This document shows positions 1 to 7,364 of a DNA stretch of 48,260 nucleotides, piece by piece. The position numbers and the translations under genes are program-made. The notes under the pieces were generated by a model. The model was not told where the DNA came from, did no database searches, and saw only the letters and a list, made by a program, of their open reading frames with translations. The stretch comes from a virus, in IMG/VR virus record IMGVR_UViG_3300042314_001732, positions 1 to 48,260 of that record; one strand, written 5' to 3'. How positions within the stretch are numbered: the stretch's first letter is position 1; the number at the start of each line of letters is the position of its first letter.

Positions 1-127
1 CTCGGGCCATTCCCAGCGCGGGGCGCCGGCCCATGATCCGGTGCGCGCGAAGTGGTCTCGGGCGGCGTCTCGGATGCTCCGGCTCTCTTCGTGGGCCCAC
101 AAGAGCAGGTCGATCAGGAGCGTCGCT
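1..127. repeat. Terminal direct repeat, left copy (circular junction)
   Basis: These 127 bases are identical to 48134-48260. A repeat of exactly 127 bp at both contig ends, lying inside a coding region that stays open across the join, is the usual mark of a circular or circularly permuted molecule closed by a 127-base assembly overlap. It is probably not a true terminal repeat. Unit length after removing one copy is 48,133 bp. Confidence 0.95.
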
Positions 128-1515
128 TGGTGCCGGGACAGGGCGCGGCGGGTGACGGCGGCGCGGACGCGGTCGCGGGTCTCTTTGCAGGGCAGGAACC
201 GCACAGGGCCGCGCTTCCCGTCGCAGAGCTTGTCTAAGCGGCCCCATTGGGGTCCGGTCGCCACGGGCGGGGCGGACTGGCTCAGCGCGCCCAAGGCGGC
301 GAGCAGGTAAGGTCGGCGGGTGGTGTCGTCGTGTAGTGAGGGCAGAGCCACCTCGAGCGCGGCGCGGATCCAGTCGTCCACGGGCATCGTCTTGATGGCG
401 TTCTTGCCTGCCTTCTCGGCGCGCTCGCCGGGCAGGGCGCGCTCGACGGTGTCGGCTACGCCGTCGGTCTCGACGACGTCGCCCAAGGCATCGGCGTGAT
501 CGAGGCCCCACTTGCTCATCAGGGCCAGCGGGTCGAAGATGACGCCCTCGCGCTTTCCCTGTTTCGGGTCGGATCGCAGGACTCGGCCGACCTCTTGCAC
601 GAAACGCACCTTGGCGCCGACGTTTCGGCGCAGGGCGAGGCCACGCAACCAGGGGAAGTCGGCACCCTCGGACAACATGGAGACGTGGACCAAGACGGAC
701 AGGGCGCCGTCGCGGAGCTGATCGATCAGGGCTTGCTGCTCGCCTGCGCTGATCCGGCTGTGGATCGCGGCGGCGGGCCAGCCCTCGCCAGTGAGGCGCA
801 CGGCGAAGGCTTCGGCGTCTTCGATCGACGTGGCGTTGGCGAGCGTCGCGCCGGGCAGGCCGTGGCTTCGGAAGAGCGCGATCAGCGCGTCGTCCACGTC
901 GGGGCAGGCGTCATGGGGCCACTCAATGACGCGCCACGGCACGATCACGCCTTCGGCGACACCCCTTCGCCAATCGTAGCGGTAGACCACCTCATCCCAC
1001 AAGGTCATGCGCTCGCCGCGCTGGGAGCGGTAGGGGGTGGCGGTGACGGCGACCCGATGTCGGGCGTTGATGCGCTCGATCCCGGCCTTGACCCCTTCGC
1101 CTTCGCTCCCGTGGGCCTCGTCAACCAGTAGGAGGTCGCAGGTTAGGCCCTTCTCGGCGAAGGCGTCGATCAGGGTGTCAAGGGAGGCGTAGCAGGCGAC
1201 GGTCGCGCGGCCGATCCGCTTCTTGACGCCGTACCATTGGCCGGTGCCGGGCACGAAGAGGCCGATGGTTGCGGCCAACTGGCGCACAAGGTTCTGCCGC
1301 GGGGTCAAGATCACGACGCGCAGGCCCTTGAGGCAGGCGGCGCGGGCCGTCTCGGCGAGCAGGACGGACTTACCGGCACCCATGAAGGCGTGGATCACAG
1401 GCCGTTGGCGCTTGGCGAGGGCTTGGCGGATCGCCTGGAGGGCTTCGGCTTGCCACGCGCGCAGCGGCATCGGCGCCGTCGTCGGGATGGGGATCGGGGC
1501 GAGGGATGCGGTCAT
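1..1515 (-). CDS. SF2 DEAD/DEAH-type helicase, N-terminal 505 codons (gene continues at 48133)
   Basis: Read on the minus strand from ATG at 1515, this encodes an ATP-dependent nucleic-acid helicase of superfamily 2, type III restriction/RAD3-like class. Visible motifs are Walker A MGAGKS (about residues 45-50), DEAH (132-135), TATP motif III (158-161), and a C-terminal RecA-like lobe with LSEGADFP and the motif VI sequence QEVGRVLRSD. The frame is open to base 1 and, joined to 48133-48053, gives a 531-aa protein. The start overlaps the stop of the upstream HNH-like gene by ATGA, so the two are translationally coupled. Family knowledge suggests a role in replication-origin opening or recombination; the exact role is inferred. 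Absence of a fused nuclease argues against a restriction enzyme. Confidence 0.93.
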   Translation of the reverse strand, partial: MTASLAPIPIPTTAPMPLRAWQAEALQAIRQALAKRQRPVIHAFMGAGKSVLLAETARAACLKGLRVVILTPRQNLVRQLAATIGLFVPGTGQWYGVKKRIGRATVACYASLDTLIDAFAEKGLTCDLLLVDEAHGSEGEGVKAGIERINARHRVAVTATPYRSQRGERMTLWDEVVYRYDWRRGVAEGVIVPWRVIEWPHDACPDVDDALIALFRSHGLPGATLANATSIEDAEAFAVRLTGEGWPAAAIHSRISAGEQQALIDQLRDGALSVLVHVSMLSEGADFPWLRGLALRRNVGAKVRFVQEVGRVLRSDPKQGKREGVIFDPLALMSKWGLDHADALGDVVETDGVADTVERALPGERAEKAGKNAIKTMPVDDWIRAALEVALPSLHDDTTRRPYLLAALGALSQSAPPVATGPQWGRLDKLCDGKRGPVRFLPCKETRDRVRAAVTRRALSRHQATLLIDLLLWAHEESRSIRDAARDHFARTGSWAGAPRWEWPE

Positions 1516-2216
1516 GAGGCGACCTTCCGCGCCTTGGTGGCCGCCTTGTGGCAGGGCTTGCACAGCGCCTGATAGGTGCCGCAGTCGATCCAGAAGCCGA
1601 GGACGGTGAGCGGGCCGATGGGGTGGAGGATCAGGTGCTCGCGCAGGCCGTTGCTGGCGCCTTGACGCCAGCGGTAGCCCCACCAATCAGCCTCAGCGAC
1701 GGGGCCGCCGAGCAGGTCAAAGAGGTCGCGGACCATCTCGGCGTGCTGCGGATCGACGTGGTCCACGTCGTAATCGCCGAGGCGAAGGTTGATCGGGGTG
1801 GCGCAGCCGGGCGCCTGACAGGTCTTCGGCGAGCCCAGGACGTGCCGGTAGATGTCGGCGCGCTTGGATGACCAGAGGTCGCGCAGGGTGCCGCCGATCG
1901 CGGCTGCGGGGGTGCGGTCGTTGAAGCGCGGGGAGCGGATCGCGCCGCCGATGCGCGCCTGTCGGGCCAGCGGATCGACGAAGCCGCGGCCATCTTGCGG
2001 CGCGTCGTTCGGCGCCCAGGTGAAGTATTCGCAGGTCATCCCGCTGAGGATGGCGAGCGGGTGGGTGTTTTGGTACGCGAGAAGGTCCGGGTCGGCGCAC
2101 CGCTTGCCGGCCGCATGGTCGGCGGCCCTGTCGCTGTACGGAAGCGCGGCGTCGAGGATGGCCTTGGCGCGCGCATGACTGATCACAGCCCGGTCGGGCT
2201 GGGCGCTTGTCTTCAT
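1512..2216 (-). CDS. HNH-like zinc-binding protein (putative nuclease)
   Basis: A 234-aa protein. The second half has an HNH/zinc-finger layout: a CxxxxC pair (C133, C138), the sequence DVDHVDP (150-156) and CKPCHK near the C-terminus (C219, C222, H223). This matches the Cys-pair, DH and Cys-pair order of HNH nucleases, although the third catalytic position is not clear. The N-terminal 120 residues are not recognised. The start is supported by AAGGGG about 8 bases upstream. The gene is first in the minus operon that continues into the helicase and is driven by the promoter at 2365-2393. It could be a DNA-processing nuclease or a DNA-binding protein derived from one. Confidence 0.7.
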   Translation of the reverse strand: MKTSAQPDRAVISHARAKAILDAALPYSDRAADHAAGKRCADPDLLAYQNTHPLAILSGMTCEYFTWAPNDAPQDGRGFVDPLARQARIGGAIRSPRFNDRTPAAAIGGTLRDLWSSKRADIYRHVLGSPKTCQAPGCATPINLRLGDYDVDHVDPQHAEMVRDLFDLLGGPVAEADWWGYRWRQGASNGLREHLILHPIGPLTVLGFWIDCGTYQALCKPCHKAATKARKVAS

Positions 2217-2364
2217 TGTGGTTCCCCTTGTGAGGCGCCCGACCCGCCCGTGACCGTCCCGCCTGTCGCGACCGCTGGCCGGCGGTCGAAGCCCTCAAGG
2301 GGGCGGCGGGACGGACGGCACCGCAAAGGGCGGGCCGTTGGGGGCGAGGGGTAGCGCCATTCAC

Positions 2365-2393
2365 AGGCTACCGCGGCGCGGGCGCGGGCGCAA
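2365..2393 (-). promoter_or_regulatory. Promoter, minus strand (TTGCGC-17-TAGCCT)
   Basis: On the minus strand, TTGCGC (2393-2388), a 17-bp spacer and TAGCCT (2370-2365) lie about 150 bp upstream of the HNH-like gene and helicase. It shares its design with the genome-wide promoter set and is back to back with the plus-strand promoter at 2408. Confidence 0.7.
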
Positions 2394-2407
2394 GTTCGGC
2401 GCGCCGC

Positions 2408-2436
2408 TTGACCTGGGGCCGTCGAAGGGGTAGCCT
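2408..2436 (+). promoter_or_regulatory. Promoter, plus strand (TTGACC-17-TAGCCT)
   Basis: TTGACC (2408-2413), a 17-bp spacer and TAGCCT (2431-2436) lie 58 bp upstream of the primase-polymerase start. Together with the minus-strand promoter at 2365-2393 it makes the 2217-2494 gap a divergent regulatory region; no gene is seen in that gap. Confidence 0.75.
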
Positions 2437-2494
2437 CCCGAAGCGCCGCCGGGGCTGGCTACCCCTCAACAGGCGGCGCTACAAGGGGAACAAC

Positions 2495-3523
2495 ATGATC
2501 AAGGACTTGTGGGAGGCGGCGGGGCCGTCTCCCGAGGCCGATCCGCGCCCTGGCACCGGGACGTGGGACGTCTGCGCCGGATGGGTGGATGGGCGCTATA
2601 TGCGCCCACGGCGGCTCTACGGATGGCAACTCGTTGAACGGCTGACCAAGCCGCTGATCGTCGAAGAGAAGGCGCGGGCCCCGGTGTGGATGGCGGGCCG
2701 ATTGGTGCCGGATGCCGAGGGGCGGCTGCGGCGGTGCAAGGCGGGCGTTGAAAGCCTGTCGATGCTCGTACTCGACTGCGATGACGGCGCGCCGCTCGAC
2801 ACTTTGAGGCTGCTCGGCGACTGCGAAGGCCCGACCGGCTACAGCGTCCTTCGGATCGGGCACACGTCGTATTCGCACAGCGCCGAGCGCACGAAGGCCC
2901 GGATCGTCTTCCCGTTGTCGGTGCCGGTGGCTGGCGAGCGGTGGGAGGTCGTGTGGGCGGCGGCGGCGCGGTGGGCTGCTACCTTCGGCGTGGTCACCGA
3001 CAAGGCCACCAAAGACCCGTCGCGGATCTGGTTTACGGCGGCGTGTCCGGCCGATCGGGCGCACCTCTTCGAGTCTTGGGTCGCGGGCGGTGGGCAGGCG
3101 GCGCCGGGATGCGAGCCGGTGGGCGACGTCGCCCTGCTCGATCCGGCGTGGTTGGTGCGGACCTACCCGGAGCCTCCGAGGGAGCGCATCAACCGGCCGG
3201 TGACCTTGGCGCGGTTCGGGGCGGACTGTGCCCCGGAGGCCGAGCGGCGCGCCGGGTGGGTCCACAAGGTCTTGGAGCATCGGGTGTCGAAGCTCGCCAC
3301 GATGCCGAAGGGCGCGGGGCAGTCGATGTCCTGCTATGGCAACGGGCGGAAGGTCGGGCAGGCCGAGGCTTCGGGATGGATCACGTCGCCGGGTGATTGG
3401 CTTGACGCCTTTGTGGCAGCCGGCCGGGCCGCCGGGCTTGACGAGGGGCGGGCGCGGGCCAGCGTTCAGCGCGGCTATGTGAAGGGTTTGACCGAGGCGT
3501 GGGAGGAGGTGCTCGATGGGTAG
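2495..3523 (+). CDS. Primase-polymerase-like replication protein (AEP superfamily)
   Basis: 342 aa. It probably primes phage DNA synthesis. The N-terminal two thirds resemble the archaeo-eukaryotic primase fold of phage and plasmid prim-pols: an acidic LDCDD (93-97), then HTSYSHSAERTKARIVFPL (123-141), matching the 'sHxH...R.v.PL' signature, then DPSRIWF (174-180). The C-terminal 100 residues look like a PriCT-type helical domain (MPKGAGQS, then GL near the end). The ATG at 2495 was chosen over an upstream ATG because AAGGGG precedes it and because the motif alignment begins there. It overlaps the VapE-like gene by 8 bp, and the pair recalls primase/VapE modules of phages and mobile islands. 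Acidic motif assignment is by eye. Confidence 0.75.
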   Translation: MIKDLWEAAGPSPEADPRPGTGTWDVCAGWVDGRYMRPRRLYGWQLVERLTKPLIVEEKARAPVWMAGRLVPDAEGRLRRCKAGVESLSMLVLDCDDGAPLDTLRLLGDCEGPTGYSVLRIGHTSYSHSAERTKARIVFPLSVPVAGERWEVVWAAAARWAATFGVVTDKATKDPSRIWFTAACPADRAHLFESWVAGGGQAAPGCEPVGDVALLDPAWLVRTYPEPPRERINRPVTLARFGADCAPEAERRAGWVHKVLEHRVSKLATMPKGAGQSMSCYGNGRKVGQAEASGWITSPGDWLDAFVAAGRAAGLDEGRARASVQRGYVKGLTEAWEEVLDG

Positions 3524-4826
3524 CAGTACGAAGGGGCCGCAGAGCGGCAAGACGGCGCAGGACGCGCCGAACATCAAGACACCACCGCCACCGCGGAGCC
3601 CGACGGCGCAGGAGCGGGAGCGGCTGATCCACACGATCCGGTCGCGCATGGTGCATCCGGCCGAGGCGATGCAAGCCGATGAGCACGGCGTGATGCGATG
3701 GGTGAAGGCGCCGATCCGGTGCCTTGAGAACATCGAGGTTGCGCTGGGGACGGATCCGGTCTTTGCCAAGAAGATCGACTATGACGCCTTCGCCGGTCGG
3801 CTGACCTATGACGGGGCCGAGGTGACGGACGCGGTGGTGACTGAGATCACGATCGGGATCGGGCGGACCTTCGACTTGCGGGTGCCGTCGGCCCAGGTCG
3901 CCGAGGTGATGGCCTATCTCGCCGAGCGGCGGTGGGCGCGCAACCCGTTGCAGGACTACCTCGCGGGCCTCGTCTGGGATGGCGTGCCGCGGCTGGACAC
4001 CCTGCTCCAGCGGGCGCTCGGGGTGCCGGACTCGCCGCTCTACCGGGCGATCAGCCGGGCGTGGGCGATCTCAGCGGCGGCGCGGGCGCTCAAGCCGGGC
4101 TGTAAGGTCGATACCGTGCTGATCCTCGCCGGGAAGCAGGGCGCAGGCAAGTCGACGTGGTGCCGGACGCTCTTTGGCGCGCCGTTCTTCTGTGACACGA
4201 GGTTCAAGCTCGGCGACAAGGACGCGCTGCAAGGGCTTCGCGGCGTCTGGTGCTATGAGCTGGCCGAGCTGGCGAGCACGCGGGCAAAGGACGCCGAAGA
4301 GGTCAAGGCGTTCTTGTCGGCCCAAGAAGACAGGTTCCGGCCCCCCTATGGCCGGTCGATGATCACGCTCAAGCGGTCCACGGTCTTCGTCGGCACCACG
4401 AACCAACCGACCTTCTTGGCGGATCCGACGGGTGCGCGCCGGTTCTGGCCGGTGTCGGTCGGCAAGATCGATCTCGTGTGGACGGCGGCGAACCGGGATC
4501 AGGTGTGGGCCGAAGCGGCGGCGGCGGTCGCGGCCGGAGAGGCGTGGTGGTTGGATACAGCGCAGGAGCAGGCGATCGAGGATGCGCGGGGTGTGTATGA
4601 GCACGACGACCCCTGGCATGGGCCGATTGAGTCGATGTGTTCCGATGTAGTCAAGCGGCAGGAGGGGATCACGGCCCGCGACGTCCTTGTGCATACTCTC
4701 GGGAAGGACTTACCGGACTGTTCCCGCGGCGACGAGATGAGAGTGGCCGGAATACTCGGGGCTTTGGGGTGGTCGAAGCGCCGCGGACAGACCGCAGGAC
4801 GCCGCGAGATCAGGTGGTATCCATGA
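3516..4826 (+). CDS. Virulence-associated E (VapE)-like SF3-type ATPase/helicase
   Basis: 436 aa. It has the VapE-family P-loop: Walker A GKQGAGKS (206-213), YELAEL (248-252) in the Walker B region, and GTTNQ (293-297) followed by DPTGARRFWPV (303-313), the most typical VapE signature. Before the P-loop lies the usual NPLQDYL...WDGVPRLDTLL segment. Family members act as replicative helicase/ATPase partners of a primase. The first 35 residues are Pro/Lys-rich and probably disordered. GAGGAGGTG precedes the start. The gene is coupled to the primase-polymerase and is followed directly by the iteron region, which fits a job in origin unwinding. Confidence 0.92.
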   Translation: MGSSTKGPQSGKTAQDAPNIKTPPPPRSPTAQERERLIHTIRSRMVHPAEAMQADEHGVMRWVKAPIRCLENIEVALGTDPVFAKKIDYDAFAGRLTYDGAEVTDAVVTEITIGIGRTFDLRVPSAQVAEVMAYLAERRWARNPLQDYLAGLVWDGVPRLDTLLQRALGVPDSPLYRAISRAWAISAAARALKPGCKVDTVLILAGKQGAGKSTWCRTLFGAPFFCDTRFKLGDKDALQGLRGVWCYELAELASTRAKDAEEVKAFLSAQEDRFRPPYGRSMITLKRSTVFVGTTNQPTFLADPTGARRFWPVSVGKIDLVWTAANRDQVWAEAAAAVAAGEAWWLDTAQEQAIEDARGVYEHDDPWHGPIESMCSDVVKRQEGITARDVLVHTLGKDLPDCSRGDEMRVAGILGALGWSKRRGQTAGRREIRWYP

Positions 4827-4829
4827 CAT

Positions 4830-5350
4830 AAACCGCCCCCGGCTATGCGTAGCCGTGACAGGGCTGGACAGGCCAGATCGACGCTGTTGGATACACCCCG
4901 GACTGCCCAAAGTGGCGCCGGGGTGTAGCTTTTGGCGATTGTCCGCTTTGAGGGGTCGTGCCATACCTTGTTCAGTGGTGGCAAAAGGTGTGCCACTATG
5001 GATGCCGTGAGGGGCGCTATTCTCGTCTGTCGCGCCATAGCTGTGCCAGACCTGCCGTTGAAGCTGTGGCAGCGAAAGGAGCCATTGGTGCCATGTTCTC
5101 ACCCTTGTGCCATACCTGTTCAGTATAAAAGTAGAGAAAAGGCTGTAGAGGGAGTGTATAGAGGCTGCATACCGGCAGCGCAGCGTGTAGGAATTTTGGC
5201 GAAAAGGTATGGCAGCTGTGGCACGGCCCCAAAGGGTAGCGCAAACGCTGATTTTCGCTGCCATACCTGTGGCACGAGCTATGGCACGGCGCCAAAAGGT
5301 GTGGCACCGGCATGGACTGAGGCCCCCAACGGCAGGGTTGAGTCCTCCCC
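4830..5350. other. Candidate replication origin with iterons; no gene seen
   Basis: This 520-bp gap is distinctly more AT-rich than the rest. Copies of a motif close to AAAAGGTATGGCAC occur on the plus strand at 4983-4996, 5202-5215 and 5294-5307, and inverted (GTGCCATACCT-like) at 4958-4968, 5042-5053, 5107-5117 and 5257-5268. The inverted copies at 4958 and 5107 extend to TTCAG. The copies at 5205-5216 and 5257-5268 form an inverted repeat. Short A-rich runs lie near 5123-5142. Reading frames here lack coding character. Position just after the primase/VapE pair supports an origin with initiator-binding iterons. Confidence 0.6.
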
Positions 5351-5352
5351 GC

Positions 5353-5381
5353 TTGCGCCTCGTCTTCGCTCGTGCTATTGT
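5353..5381 (+). promoter_or_regulatory. Promoter, plus strand (TTGCGC-17-TATTGT)
   Basis: TTGCGC (5353-5358), 17 bp, TATTGT (5376-5381) with an extended -10 TGC. It lies at the right edge of the iteron field and about 120 bp upstream of the first gene of the long plus-strand operon, so it probably starts packaging-gene transcription. Confidence 0.65.
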
Positions 5382-5503
5382 CCCTGTCGAGGCCACCGCC
5401 CACCCGACAAGCCGCCCGCTGTGGGCAACCTCGGCGAGCGGAGCCGCGACGGACAACCGCCGGTCGCGGCGGGGGCGGTGACCTCACCCCCTTGGAGGCG
5501 TGC

Positions 5504-5923
5504 ATGGCTGTCCTGCTGATCGCATCGCTGGACACACAGCGGAAGGCCGCAGCCCTGGCGGCGGCGCTGCTACAGGACGGCGGGCGCATCACCCTCGGCG
5601 ACTTCGTGGCCACCCTCGCGGCGACCTATGCCGATCGGCTGCGCCTTCAAGTGCAGGTCGATCCGCTGACCTGTGACCGCATGGAGCGCCGAGGGCGCAA
5701 GTCGTCGCTGCTCGACACGGTGACCCAGCCGGCGATGTGGATCCGGTTGCGTCCGCGCACCTCGGCGGCATGGTCGGCTCTTTGCGCCGCCACCGGCCTC
5801 ACGGGGTCGGGCCTATACGCCGCTGCGGTGTCCTCGCTGTGGGACGAAGTCTGCGGGCCCGACGCCGAGCGGTGGGAACGCACCCGCCGCGCCGAGGCCG
5901 CGGGCTGCGCTGCGGCGGCTTGA
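5504..5923 (+). CDS. Hypothetical protein, 139 aa
   Basis: Not recognised. The start at 5504 is set by GGAGG at 5494-5498; an upstream in-frame extension has no ribosome site and loses coding character. The protein is alanine-rich and helical, with a Trp-containing stretch (TSAAWSALCAATGLTGSG) and a charged C-terminal helix ending in polyalanine. It is the first gene after the origin and promoter. The small size and position before the terminase genes would fit a DNA-binding or regulatory protein, but no fold can be assigned. Confidence 0.7.
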   Translation: MAVLLIASLDTQRKAAALAAALLQDGGRITLGDFVATLAATYADRLRLQVQVDPLTCDRMERRGRKSSLLDTVTQPAMWIRLRPRTSAAWSALCAATGLTGSGLYAAAVSSLWDEVCGPDAERWERTRRAEAAGCAAAA

Positions 5924-5925
5924 GC

Positions 5926-6450
5926 ATGGGCGGAACACTGAGGTTCGCGCATCTTCCGAAGGATCGCGACATGGCGATGGCCTTGATGCGCTGGATCATT
6001 GAGGCCGACCCAGAGGCCGGGCTGGCCGACCTCATCGTGGTCGCCTTGTCTCACTGGATGCTCAAGGAGCGCGGCACGCCGATCCGATTCCGCAACACCA
6101 TTGGTCGCGGCCCTCGCAACATTGATCCGCTGGCCGCGCTGGACCACTTCTGGATCGAAGTGCCCGACGATGAACACACGTCGGGCCTGATCAGCGAGGC
6201 CCTGAGCTGCAGGCCCCACTTCGCGAGCTGCAGCAGATGGTGGACGCTCGGCTGCGTCTGGCAAGAGGCCATCCCGAACCTTCATTGGCGGATCGACACA
6301 CCGATTGACGATGAAGACATCGGCCCGCGGTGGCCCAACCCCGAGACCTTGACGCTTGCGGCTGGCGAGTCACCGCCCGACCACGGCATCTGGCGGCGCA
6401 TGGGCTACGGCCCGCCCAACGGCCCGTCACGGTGGGAGCGCCTCGACTGA
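5926..6450 (+). CDS. Hypothetical protein, 174 aa
   Basis: Not recognised. It starts 2 bp after the previous stop and overlaps the next start (TGATG), so it is translated as part of the chain. It is rich in Trp, Asp and Pro in the C-terminal half (for example WWTLGCVW and GIWRRMGYGPPNGP). No signal peptide or membrane segment is seen. The weak ribosome site suggests translational coupling. Confidence 0.65.
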   Translation: MGGTLRFAHLPKDRDMAMALMRWIIEADPEAGLADLIVVALSHWMLKERGTPIRFRNTIGRGPRNIDPLAALDHFWIEVPDDEHTSGLISEALSCRPHFASCSRWWTLGCVWQEAIPNLHWRIDTPIDDEDIGPRWPNPETLTLAAGESPPDHGIWRRMGYGPPNGPSRWERLD

Positions 6451-6788
6451 TGCCCCTGCCCTCCACGCTACCGACCGCCCCGACCGAGGGCCCACCACTC
6501 CCCGCGTGGCTGCTCACGGCCCCGCCCGTGGCCGTCGCCGCATGGTCGCTGGCGCAGGGGCTACAGCCCGGCGAGCATCGGTCACAGGCCGACGTCCTGA
6601 CTGAGATCCCCAGCGCGGGCGGTGGCGTGCGCGGTGGGCTACGGCCTGAGGTATCATCCACGCTCAAGGCTGCGGGCCTGGACTGCAAGGTCTACCATCA
6701 CGAGGACGGGACCGCCGAGGTGCGTTGGGTCCGGCCTCCCTGGCGCGCCCCGGCGCCCTGCCCCCGGTGCCGGAGGGGGCCAGGGTAG
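6450..6788 (+). CDS. Hypothetical protein with C-terminal Cys pair, 112 aa
   Basis: Starts at the A of the preceding TGA. The N-terminal half is Pro-rich; residues 30-90 look like a small winged-helix-like segment (ADVLTEIPSAGGG, then STLKAAGLDCKVYHHEDGTAEVRWV). It ends in PCPRC, which may bind a metal. The TAG stop merges with the (GACCC)n/poly-C tract that follows. It may be a DNA-binding protein near the packaging genes, but the evidence is thin. Confidence 0.6.
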   Translation: MPLPSTLPTAPTEGPPLPAWLLTAPPVAVAAWSLAQGLQPGEHRSQADVLTEIPSAGGGVRGGLRPEVSSTLKAAGLDCKVYHHEDGTAEVRWVRPPWRAPAPCPRCRRGPG

Positions 6789-6824
6789 ACCCGACCCGAC
6801 CCGACCCGACCCCCCCCCCCCCCC
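6788..6824. repeat. (GACCC)4 tandem repeat followed by a 15-C homopolymer
   Basis: Four 5-bp units GACCC from 6788, then GA and 15 consecutive C residues (6810-6824). A 5-bp unit and a homopolymer both change reading frame when copy number varies. The tract sits between a small gene and the small terminase, whose start is unclear. The length of a C15 run is also prone to sequencing error. Confidence 0.9.
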
Positions 6825-6905
6825 TCATGTGCCAAAGCCGAGCACCCCCCGGGTGCCCTTTCCCTGTCCACCTCCGCACCCCTCGAAAAAAACCAGGATC
6901 GAGCC

Positions 6906-7364
6906 CTGACCCTTTCCCGCCACGCCCAGCTCCAAGAGGTCGCCGACGAGGCCCGATCGTCGGGCGACTTCGGGCCAGCCGTCGCTGCGCTCAAGGCGGC
7001 CCAGGCGCTACAGGTTGAGGCCGACCTTGCCGCCGAAGCGGACACCTGGGCCCGCCGTCCGAAGTCGGCGCAACTCCGGCGCATGGTGGGCTTGGCGATC
7101 GCCAAGGGCTCGTTCATCGCCGCCGAGCGCCTACTGAAAGAGCTTGACGCCGCCGAGCAGTCCGAACGCGGTGCGGCCCTTGCCAGCGAGCGCGAGGCCG
7201 ACGAAGCCACCCCCGACGCGCACCTCATCGCCGGCATCGTCGATCCGATCGCCGCCCTGCCCCGCGCCCTCGCCGTCGAGGCCCTACGCCAACTTGCGGC
7301 CCGCCTCCACCTCCCCGTGACCTACGCCGACGGCACCGCGATCGAACCCCTGGGCGGCGAATGA
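6906..7364 (+). CDS. Putative terminase small subunit (start unusual)
   Basis: Directly upstream of the large terminase and overlapping it by ATGA. The readable protein begins about ALTLSRHAQLQEVADEARSSG, a helical DNA-binding style segment like those of small terminases, then a charged linker and a C-terminal domain. Strong third-position GC runs from about 6903 to the stop, yet no in-frame ATG, GTG or TTG lies between the preceding stop (6786-6788) and an internal ATG at 7083. A CTG at 6906 is preceded by AGGA with 7-base spacing and is the best start I can see (152 aa). Alternatives are the internal ATG (93 aa), a frameshift from ATG 6827, or an error in the poly-C or poly-A runs. The function rests mainly on position. 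Confidence 0.6.
   Translation: MTLSRHAQLQEVADEARSSGDFGPAVAALKAAQALQVEADLAAEADTWARRPKSAQLRRMVGLAIAKGSFIAAERLLKELDAAEQSERGAALASEREADEATPDAHLIAGIVDPIAALPRALAVEALRQLAARLHLPVTYADGTAIEPLGGE

Noticed and set aside
496-1131. Plus-strand open frame of 211 codons opposite the helicase
   Set aside because: It is the antisense of the helicase, whose Walker A, DEAH and motif VI are unmistakable; long antisense frames are expected at this GC content.
1512-2216. Helicase plus HNH-like gene as a restriction or defence system
   Set aside because: No methyltransferase or specificity subunit lies in that operon and the operon borders replication genes and SSB; a replication or recombination role is simpler.
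2459-3769. Minus-strand open frame of 436 codons
   Set aside because: Antisense of the primase-polymerase and VapE-like genes, Arg/Pro-rich composition typical of a shadow frame.
4932-5519. Plus-strand frame of 195 codons over the origin region
   Set aside because: Contains the iterons in its body, lacks third-position GC preference and a ribosome site, and overlaps a promoter and the next gene start.
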